From contig NC_073628.1 in assembly GCF_029407905.1 (NCBI RefSeq), forward strand, positions 63,310,501 through 63,374,500: a stretch of 64,000 nt of DNA. The letters run 5' to 3'. Within the stretch, counting starts at the first letter, position 1; the number at the start of each line of letters is the position of its first letter. A program made the translations under genes and the position numbers. Below, piece after piece: positions 56,763 through 64,000 of the stretch. The notes below the pieces were generated by a model that saw only the letters and a list, made by a program, of their open reading frames with translations, was not told the DNA's origin and did not search any database. This DNA comes from Bubalus kerabau. Its lineage: Eukaryota; Chordata; Mammalia; Artiodactyla; Bovidae.

Positions 56763-58601
56763 TGCATGTTTTTCCCAAACCATATCATCTTTCTTTTTAA
56801 GCAATTATAAGATTGTGCTAATAATTATTTGAACCAAATAAAATACTAGTTTTTCACTTTTTTCATGATAAAATATTTTAGTTTTCAACCACATTAAATT
56901 ATTTTAAAAGTAAGAGGATTCGTAGTGCTTTGCATGCTGTAATAAAACACTCTGTTAAGTTTTCCTACTTTAAAATTCATCAAGATTTGTGTGTATGCTT
57001 TGCCATGAGCTGAAGAGTATAGAGTATTCACAGAAGAAAAAGAGTTTTTCCTTCAGTGATAGTTTGAAGCTCTCAAGATTAAAGAAGTACTGTTATACTA
57101 GGATCAGCACCAATTTGAATCCTCTGGATGAACTGTGTTACATTTTTACAAATTATCCCTCACAAACTTTAAATATTCACATCAGTGAATCATGGTTGCA
57201 TGAAACACTTACCTTGATAAAATTTGAAAAATATATTGTAAGCATCTATCTCATGTCAATAGTGCGGTTACAGTATATAAATAAAAGTATCACCATTTGG
57301 TGATTTAATTTTTCCCAAAGAAAACTTTAATTATCCTTTATTTTATTAAAATGCTGGCATAATTGGGACTACCTCCAGGTAACGCATTGAATTTACAAGT
57401 CAAAGAGGCATATGGTGCTAAAATTACATTGATGATTTCTTTTCAACTTCCATCGAGTTTTTAGAGTTTATTCCACAGTCTATCATATTGCATGTCTTCT
57501 ATGAATTAACTTATTCAGGAATAACTTCATGGAGGATATTTAAAGCTAAATCTTGAAGCATCAATTGAAATATGCTTAATAATTCTTGCTTTGAAAATCA
57601 GAAGAGTCATCAAAGCCCAATGTCAAAATTTGTTAAGCAGATAAAGATAATCCAGTATCTTAAATTTGTTAAGCTTCTGTTTACTCAGTTGCCAAAAGCA
57701 TCCTACCTATGAAGCAGAGTCGGCCAGATATTTATCAACCCCATTTCTTCCTCCCACAAACATAATCACAAAACTTTTCAGACCTTCTCACAGTTACACG
57801 AGGCACTGACATGACTTCTAACGGTTACGCAGCATGCCAAAGTGATGTGCAGAGCTTCTAAGACTGAGTCATGCACTAACAAAACAAAGAAAAAACCTAT
57901 ACACAACTCTTCATGCCCTTTCTTCATCTTTCGGTTGGATGTCAAAGCCCAAGGTAAATATGAAATCCATTTACAATGTTTAAAAAACTGAGTCTTCAAA
58001 TGCCTTTTCCCCTAAACAACCCTGTGGATGACCATCCTATGTAATCTGCATACAGAAATTTCAGATCACTTTGGTCTGTGTTACAGGAAAAAGAAACATT
58101 TCATTTCTGTTGGAAAAGCTTTATTTTTGGTGGTTTTCATTATGACTGCTATATAATAAACAAAGCCAACATGTGAAGGATATTTTGAGGATTGAAAAAG
58201 AAAGCACAATTAAAGATTTCAGGACAGTAACTAATACTAGATTTCAATTAACAGGGTCTGAGTGAGCACACACAAAACTTGCAGGTTAAAAAAAAAAAAT
58301 CCATGTTTGGACAGAAAAACTGCCTATCTCAATAAAGAATTTAGAGAAGTTTCCCCTCCTTCAGACTAATCTAACTTTTAGTTAACAGACTTGGTTTAGC
58401 AAAGAGAGCTAACTTTCATTATGCTTTACACTAGAAGTCTGTTTGCAGCAAAAAAAAAAATGTACAGCCATATGGAATTGTCATTAAAGAGCAATAAAAG
58501 CAATTGAGGAAGGCTTAGGCATGGGAACAGAAGATGTGGAAGTGTGATTTTGGGGAGAAAATGGCAATAAGGGAGAGTGATGAGAGAAGACACTTAAGAG
58601 A
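56761..58601. other. Repeat-poor interval of 1.84 kb
   Basis: No young repeat and no relic that I can identify. Base composition is more mixed than in the neighbouring AT-rich DNA. A 104-codon frame on the plus strand (56989-57303) and a 73-codon one on the minus strand (57778-57999) have no known domain, splice context or codon pattern that would support a gene. Confidence 0.5.
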
Positions 58602-58666
58602 TCAGCAACATGGATGGATCTAGAGATTATCATATTAAGTGAAGTAAGTCAGACAGATATCTTATG

Positions 58667-58913
58667 ATGTCACTTACAGGGACTTCCCCAGTGGCTCAGA
58701 CAGTAAAGAATTTGCCTGCAATGCAGGAGATACAGGTTCGACCCCTGGTCAGGAAGATCCCCTGGAGAAGGCAATGGCAGCCCAATCCCATAATTGTGCC
58801 TGGAGAATTCCATGGACAGAGGAGCCTGGCAGGCTAGAGTCCATAGGATCACAAAAAATTGGACACGACTGAGTGACTAACACAAACACATGCACACACA
58901 TACATATCACTTA
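58667..58913 (+). mobile_element. Bov-tA SINE in the L1 3' UTR
   Basis: Complete element (about 58677-58903). It has a B-box-like 'caggttcgacccctgg' with the CpG intact. Flanks ATGTCACTTA (58667-58676) and ATATCACTTA (58904-58913) are a duplication with one mismatch. Confidence 0.92.
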
Positions 58914-59167
58914 TATGTGGAATCTAAAATATTGACACAAATGAACTTATTTACAAAATAGAAATAGACTCACAGACATAGAAAAAAATTTACGGTTACC
59001 AAAGTGGGGAGTACATTATGTTTGGGGGATTAACAGATACACAGTACATATATGTAAAATAGATAAACAACAAGGTTCTACTGTAGTACAGAAAATAAAT
59101 GCAGTATCTTATAATAGCCTATAATAGAAAAGAATTGGAAACATTATCCATATATATTATGTATGTA

Positions 59168-59523
59168 TGGAGAAGACTCTTGAGAGTCCCTTGAACTGCA
59201 AGGAGATCCAACCAGTCCATTCTGAAGGAGATCAGCCCTGGGATTTCTTTGGAAGGAATGATGCTAAAGCTGAAACTCCAGTACTTTGGCCACCTCATGC
59301 AAAGAGTTGACTCATTGGAAAAGACTCTGATGCTGGGAGGGATTGGGGGCAGGAGGAGAAGGGGACGCCAGAGGATGAGATGGCTGGATGGCATCACTGA
59401 CTCGATAGACGTGAGTCTGAGTGAACTCCGGAAGTTGGTGATGGACAGGGAGGCCTGGCGTGCTGCGATTCATGGGGTCACAAAGAGTCGGACATGACTG
59501 AGCGACTGATCTGATCTGATCTG
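59168..59523 (+). mobile_element. BovB 3' end, (CTGAT)n tail
   Basis: A 356-bp BovB end in sense, from 'gagaagactcttgagagtcc' to 'gactgatctgatctgatc'. It is nearly identical to the same part of the copies at 23750-24102 and 38174-38530, and an 82-codon frame is still open. The AT-rich L1 target hides the duplication. Confidence 0.94.
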
Positions 59524-59590
59524 ATGTATATATGTATAACCGAATCACTTTGCTATACAGCCAAACCTAAGACAACACTGCAAATCAACT

Positions 59591-59697
59591 ATGAAGTGAA
59601 AGTGAAAGTTGCTCAGTCTATCGGACTCTTTGTGACCCCATGGACTATACCGTCCATGGAATTCTCTAGGCCAGAATACTGGAGTGAGTAGTCGTTC
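59591..59697 (-). mobile_element. Bov-A/Bov-tA 3' fragment
   Basis: About 107 bp of the minus-strand SINE body with the 'gaagtgaaagtgaaag' end. The head is absent. Confidence 0.85.
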
Positions 59698-59734
59698 TAT
59701 TTTAATTTTTAAAAAATTAAGTAAAATTGAAAAT

Positions 59735-59922
59735 GGGCTTCCCTTGTGGTTCAGCTGGTAAAAAGTCTGCCTGCAATTTGGGAGACCTGGGCAATCCCTG
59801 GGTTGGGAAGATCCCCTGGAGAAGGGAAAGTCTACCCACTCCACTGTTCTGGCCTAGAGAATTACACGGACTGTCTAGTCCATGGAGTCGCAAAGAGTTG
59901 GACACAACTGAGTGACTTTCAC
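59735..59922 (+). mobile_element. Bov-tA SINE
   Basis: Head 'gggcttcccttgtggttcag' and body are present with a small loss near 59866-59876. Short flanks TGAAAAT (59728-59734, 59923-59929) may be the duplication. It lies opposite in orientation to the fragment at 59591-59697. Confidence 0.9.
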
Positions 59923-59944
59923 TGAAAATTAAATAAATAAACTT

Positions 59945-60384
59945 TTTAGGGTCTTCACTGTCTTCAGTCACTCAGTTGTGTCTGATGTTTTATGATTCCA
60001 TGAACTGAAGCACACTAGGCTTTCCTGTCCTTCACCATCCCCCAGAGTTTGCTCAAACTCATGTCCATTGAGTCAGAGACGACATCCAACCATTTCATCC
60101 TCTGTGGTCCCCCTCTCCTCTTGCCTTCAATCTTTCCCAGCATCAGGGTCTTTTCTAATGAGTCAGCTCTTCACATCAGGTGGCCAAAGTTTCAGAGCTT
60201 CAGTTTTAGCAGCAGTCCTTCTAATGAACATTCAGAATTGATTTCCTTTAGAATTGATTGGTTTGATCTTGCAGTCCAAGGGACTCTCAAGAGTCTTCTC
60301 TAACACCACAGCTCAAAATCATCAATTCTTCGATGCTCAGCCTTCTTCATAGTCCAACTTTCACATCCATACATTTAGGATCTT
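59945..60384 (-). mobile_element. BovB 3' end, older subfamily
   Basis: A 418-bp BovB end (59956-60373) on the minus strand with the older 'cagagtttgctcaaactc' variant. Flanks TTTAGGGTCTT (59945-59955) and TTTAGGATCTT (60374-60384) are a duplication with one mismatch. Confidence 0.92.
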
Positions 60385-61046
60385 TAAATGAAAGCAATAA
60401 ATGCTATTTTTAAAAAAGCAATATCAAATATATCAAGTAATGGATGGAGATGATATATTAACCTACACTATATTAATGATATATTAAACTACACTAGCGT
60501 TCAATTTATTCATAGTCTAGTGTTCAGCACAACTGATAAGAGAACATGTCTGATGATTTAGGAATCAAACTACAAATAATATGCACTAGAATCACTGGGG
60601 AGCTTGCCAAGAATAAATGGTATCTCTTCACAAAAGGAGACTTTGTTATAGAAAGCATGTCTTGTAACACATGAATCTGTACCTTTTAAAAATACATATT
60701 TCTAGGGTGAGTGATTCTAGAACCACATTTCGAAAAAAACTTCTTAAAACCATTTTCTTATTCTGATTCTACGTCTCACTAGGAATCTTTATGTTCAGTA
60801 AACATATAAAAGAAGATTGGTTTATATTTATACATTGCTATAACTTACACAAGATGCCAGAGATGAAACACTTAAACCATGATCTCACATCTTAAAGTGA
60901 CTTTCAGAGGGTCAGAGACAATCATAAAAATAAGAAGATTTTGGCATATCCAAAACCAATCAGATGTGAAAAATAAAAATCTGCCACATAGACGATAATG
61001 ATCTTGGAGAGAGAGAGCAGTGAGCAGTCCTGAAGGGACATCTCAG
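60385..61046. other. Unrecognised apart from the MER5A-like relic
   Basis: The remainder is AT-rich and gave no match or coding signal. Confidence 0.4.
60580..60750. mobile_element. MER5A-like DNA transposon relic
   Basis: 'agaatcactggggagcttg' at one end and 'gaatctgtaccttttaaaaa' and 'gtgattctagaaccaca' at the other match phrases of this non-autonomous hAT family, with the terminal parts in inverted relation as expected. Strongly diverged. Confidence 0.58.
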
Positions 61047-61118
61047 CTCCCTGTCTGGGAATTAAACCTAGGTAACCTGGATGAAAACCAAGAATCCTAA
61101 CCACTAGAACACCAGTAG
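61047..61118 (-). pseudogene. tRNA-Glu (TTC) pseudogene
   Basis: On the minus strand 72 nt fold as a tRNA. The D-arm is 'tctagtggttagga', and the anticodon arm 'cttggttttcatccagg' has the TTC anticodon in a near-normal stem-loop. The T-arm is damaged: the invariant TTCGA of the T-loop reads TTTAA. The 5' acceptor strand (CTACTGG) no longer pairs well with the 3' strand (ACAGGGAG). No SINE body or tail follows. It is probably a dead tRNA gene copy or a tRNA-derived relic, not a functional gene. Confidence 0.62.
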
Positions 61119-61503
61119 CTAGAGGCTGGAAGCAAAGTGATCCTGTATCTTTCACCTAGTTGAAAGCAAGAATATTTCAAGGAGGCCAACACTATACGAA
61201 CAGGTACAAAGGTGATTATCAGAGACACAGAGCAATGTACAGGACAGCATGGATGAAGATAGTTTGTTAATCCAACTCAAAAGCAGGGCAGAAATACACA
61301 CTCAGAAGGGTATGGACATCCTCTCTAAAGAGGAGGAGATAAAAAAAAAATTAAAAAAAAACAATAAAAAAAAAAAAAAGAGGAGGAGGGCAGTAAGTCA
61401 GACACTAGGCAGAGACACATACCTGGAGAGGAGTGCAAGCATCCTGAATGACAAGGAGCACAGTCCATCAGAAACTAGGCAGAGTACACACTTGGGGAGG
61501 AGT
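61119..61503. other. Unrecognised, with an A-rich tract
   Basis: The A-rich run at 61340-61379 is the main feature. A lysine-rich frame beginning at 61249 is produced by this run and ends within a SINE; it is not a gene. Confidence 0.42.
61340..61379. repeat. A-rich low-complexity tract
   Basis: About 40 bp almost entirely of A. Confidence 0.95.
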
Positions 61504-61792
61504 AAGGAGGAGCATGGAGAAGGCAATGGCACCCCACTCCAGTACTCTTGCCTGGAAAATCCCATGGACGGAGGAGCCTGGAGGGCTGCAGTCCATGGAG
61601 TCGCTGAGGGTTGGACACAACTGAGCGACTTCACTTTCACTTTTCACTTTCATGCATTGGAAAAGGAAATGGCAACCCACTCCAGTAGTGTTCTTGCCTG
61701 GAGAATCCCAGGGACGAGGGAGTCTGGTGGGCTGCTGTTTATGGGGTCACACAGAGTCGGACACGACTGACGTGACTTAGCAAGGAGGAGCA
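61504..61792 (+). mobile_element. Bov-A2 SINE with perfect 11-bp duplication
   Basis: Complete dimer (61515-61781) between AAGGAGGAGCA at 61504-61514 and 61782-61792. Both units, the linker and the 'gacgtgacttagc' end are intact, as are several CpGs. Young. Confidence 0.95.
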
Positions 61793-62591
61793 CGGTACAG
61801 AGGCAACGTCAACCACTTATATAAGAGAGCCCTTCTGGGTCTTTGTTAACCTCTGGTCAATTATCTTGATTCTTTCTTCACACCTGACTCATCCATGGAT
61901 CCTTCCCAAGATGCATGCTCAAGCTTTTACCAAGATGGATCCCACTGGAGAGGCCTATGGATGCATGTCTACACTTATTATGGGGTGGAGTCCCCTCCCT
62001 TTTAAACTCCCAAGAAGCCTTCCTGTGCATGTGCAGACAGGAAAATAGTCCTTGACCTCAGGAGTGGGCACATTATCTCTTTGCTTTAGAAGAGCTCAGC
62101 TTTACCACTAGCTTTGTCCTCAGAGTATCTGGGTAAGAGCAAAACTTGAATTTTACTCCACTTGACAAATACTAGGTGTCCATCCCAGAGGCCCACTCTC
62201 TCCTATCTCAATAGCAGAAATGAGAGTCAGGCAACAAGATGACTTTGGCAAGAGCATGGTTATTTTGTAAAGTTTGGTGTGCTCAGCAGGCTAAATATAC
62301 CCTTGTCTTGCTTGTGTTGTAAAAACACCTGGAGGGTAATGTAGAATTATAGAATATTGCTTTTATAACAGAATGGGTTTTAAATATGTAATTTGATTTC
62401 TTGAGAATGCACTGTTGTACCAAAGACATAACAGTACTTCAGCACTTTGATCAAGAATGTACTTCTCAGAACAGAGAAGTTGGTTGCAATGAGTCAAATG
62501 TGTTGGTTGCAAGGTGTCAAACTCAGTCTGACTCACATCATTCATTTCACTTAAGTCACATATATTACTGCCACCCTACAATTTTTAAGCC
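61793..62591. other. No recognised feature; less AT-rich
   Basis: About 0.8 kb of more balanced composition. 'acttatataagag' (61816-61828) looks like a TATA element and the region could be part of an old LTR, but I see no LTR ends or retroviral genes and do not call one. Confidence 0.4.
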
Positions 62592-62735
62592 ATGACTTAG
62601 TTTTCTTGTCTTCAAAATGGAGAATTAGAATAATTCCCACTCCACACAAATGTACTGAGGGATGGTGGAAAAATAAAATCATGAAGCATGCTTGGAATTA
62701 TGGCTGCCACTGAATATACATGCCCTCAGCATCAT
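62592..62735 (+). mobile_element. MIR SINE relic (3' half)
   Basis: 'gacttagttttcttgtcttc', 'aaaatggagaattagaataa' and then a block that aligns with the late MIR core. Diverged. Confidence 0.58.
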
Positions 62736-62854
62736 TTTGTTTGAGATTTTTGTATTTGTGATTGAAAGCTGATACTAAATATATAGACTTATAGAATGTT
62801 GGAACCTTGAAATGTGGATGCCATTTATTTTAGGATCTGCAAAATAATGTGACA

Positions 62855-63446
62855 TGTCCAAAACCACTGCAGATGGTGACTGCAGCCATGAAATTAAAAG
62901 ATACTTACTTCTTGGGAGGAAAGTTATGACCAACCTAGACAGCATATTAAAAAGCAGAGACATTACTTTGCCAACAAAGGTCAATCTAGTCAAGGCTATG
63001 GTTTTTCCAGTATTCAAGTATGGATGTGAGAGTTGGACTATAAAGAAAGCTGAGCGCTGAAGAACTGATACTTTTGAACTGTGGTGTTGGAAAAGACTCT
63101 TGAGAGTCCCTTGGACTGCAAGGAGATCCAACCAGTTCATCCTAAAGGAGATCAGTCCTGGTTGTTCATTGGAAGGACTCATGTTGAAGCTGAAACTCCA
63201 ATACTATGACCACCTGATGTGAAGAGCTGACTCATTTGAAAAGACCCTGATGCTGGGAAAGACTGAGGGAAGGAGGAGAAGGGGACAATAGAGGAGGAGA
63301 TGGTTGGATGCATCACCAATTCAATGGACATGAGTTTGGGTAAACTCCTGAAGTTGATGATGGACAGGGAGGCCTGGTGTGCTGCGGTCCATGGGGTTGC
63401 AAAGAGTTGGACACGACAGAGTGACAGAACTGAGCTGAACTGATAC
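62855..63446 (+). mobile_element. BovB 3' end (5'-truncated), (CTGAA)n-type tail
   Basis: About 590 bp in sense. The frame 62854-63060 covers L-G-R-K-V-M-T-N-L-D-S to the C-E-S-W-T motif and stops at 'gcgctga', where CGA became TGA. The tail is a degraded 'gaactgagctgaactg'. Confidence 0.93.
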
Positions 63447-63850
63447 ATCTTTTTGAGTACATGATAGGATTTCCTAGTTGATCTTGGCACTCTATAAGTG
63501 TGAGCTTAGAACAGCTGTGCTGGCTGCCACAATTTATCAATTAAGTCAAGAAAAGATAACAATTTGTCTGCTGCCCCTTGTTGAGCGAAACAATTTTTGT
63601 CATAAGAGGAGATGAACATAGTGTTGTATTTTACTTCCATATATGTAATAGTAGCCATTGCCTTGTAAGGACAAGAAAATATTTGTTACAGTTTAAGAGT
63701 ATGAACGAAGTCACAGAAGAAAAGATTAACTTAAAGAAGTTAGACCTGGTTTATAAATGTGATGCTGTCTCTTTTGTAATGTTTGCTTCTAGATTTTGAA
63801 ACAGTTTATATTTGTTTTTATCTGTTTTCATAAATATCTTGCAAATCAAA
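63447..63850. other. No recognised feature
   Basis: AT-rich spacer; the 73-codon frame at 63578-63799 shows no known domain. Confidence 0.42.
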
Positions 63851-63851
63851 T

Positions 63852-63925
63852 ATTTGATTTAAAATGTTGTATTAGTTTCACCTGTACAGCAAAGTGTACA
63901 GTAAAGTGATTTAGTTATACATGTA
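63852..63925 (-). mobile_element. L1 3'-end fragment
   Basis: Reversed L1 3' UTR phrases: 'ttgtattagtttcacctgtac' and 'agtgatttagttatacatg', about 75 bp only. Compare 7940-7995. Confidence 0.72.
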
Positions 63926-64000
63926 CAAAGATCAGCTGGATGGAATTCCAACTGAGATATTTAAAATCCTAAAAGATGATGCTGTTAAAGTGCTGCACTG
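63926..64000 (+). mobile_element. BovB LINE, cut by the window end
   Basis: Sense BovB from 'tggatggaattccaactgag' (codons for G-I-P-T/V-E-L/I) to 'gatgatgctgttaaagtg' at the window edge. The element must continue to the right. Confidence 0.88.

Larger units (their letters stand above)
58602..59734 (+). mobile_element. L1 LINE 3' end, interrupted three times
   Basis: Sense L1 from 'gcaacatggatggat' (58607-58621) to the A/T-rich end near 59734, interrupted by a Bov-tA (58677-58903), a BovB end (59168-59523) and a Bov-A (59591-59697). The pieces 'atatcacttatatgtgg', 'aaccgaatcactttgc' and 'tattttaatttttaaaaaa' follow in L1 order. Confidence 0.87.

Noticed and set aside
56989..57303. 104-codon plus-strand frame in the repeat-poor interval
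   Set aside because: No domain, no splice-site or promoter context, and codon use looks like random AT-rich sequence.
61047..61118. A functional tRNA-Glu gene
   Set aside because: The T-loop invariant bases and the acceptor stem are damaged, so I call a pseudogene.
61249..61770. 173-codon frame with a lysine/arginine-rich block
   Set aside because: The basic block is the translation of the poly(A) tract at 61340-61379, and the C-terminal half is Bov-A2 sequence inserted with its own duplication. Not a gene.
61793..62330. A second LTR, suggested by 'acttatataagag' and balanced composition
   Set aside because: No TG...CA ends, polyadenylation signal in place or flanking repeat could be found.

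Overview
This window looks like intergenic DNA from a bovid (cattle or a close relative). The sequence is AT-rich and crowded with families that occur together in ruminants: the RTE-type LINE BovB, the tRNA-Glu/BovB hybrid SINE Bov-tA, the dimeric SINE Bov-A2, bovine L1 (L1-BT/L1-Art type), and older cetartiodactyl CHR-type SINEs. MIR, L2-like, MER5A-like and ancient L1 relics sit underneath. I found no exon of a host gene, no intact coding sequence and no functional RNA gene. Every long reading frame I checked is a fragment of a BovB or L1 protein, or an artefact of a SINE or simple repeat. Family names come from sequence recognition without a library search; BovB, L1, Bov-tA and Bov-A2 are certain, subfamily names less so.

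Layout. 0-15 kb: L1 3' ends, Bov-tA and Bov-A2 SINEs and two BovB 3' ends (4.3 and 12.1 kb) separated by 0.3-1.5 kb of plain sequence. 15.2-25.6 kb: a dense LINE block, with an old BovB, an L1 interrupted by a second BovB, then an L1 holding a BovB that itself holds a younger BovB. 25.7-31.6 kb: a CHR-type SINE, a BovB end, an L1-BT end and an endogenous-retrovirus LTR split by a SINE at its TATA box. 31.8-34.7 kb: one ancient L1. 35.4-41.4 kb: a 5'-truncated BovB and then an almost full-length BovB (minus strand, 3.24 kb, with target-site duplication), the best-preserved element here. 41.4-51.7 kb: mostly old sequence with scattered short insertions. 51.7-55.9 kb: an L1 that keeps its 5' end and ORF1 but has lost most of ORF2, with further insertions inside. 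56.8-58.6 kb: the longest stretch after 50 kb with no recognised repeat. 58.6-60.4 kb: an L1 tail hit by several SINE/BovB insertions. 60.4-64 kb: a MER5A-like relic, a tRNA-Glu pseudogene, a Bov-A2 and more BovB.

How the parts relate. BovB supplies the endonuclease and reverse transcriptase that mobilise the Bov SINEs, whose 3' parts copy the BovB end. Many copies still show direct repeats of 8-14 bp, so the order of insertion can be read: ancient L1/MIR first, then L1-Art and BovB with (AAC)n tails, then BovB with (CTGAA)n and (CTGAT)n tails, Bov-tA, Bov-A2 and L1-BT. The most informative places are nested insertions and a site apparently used twice.
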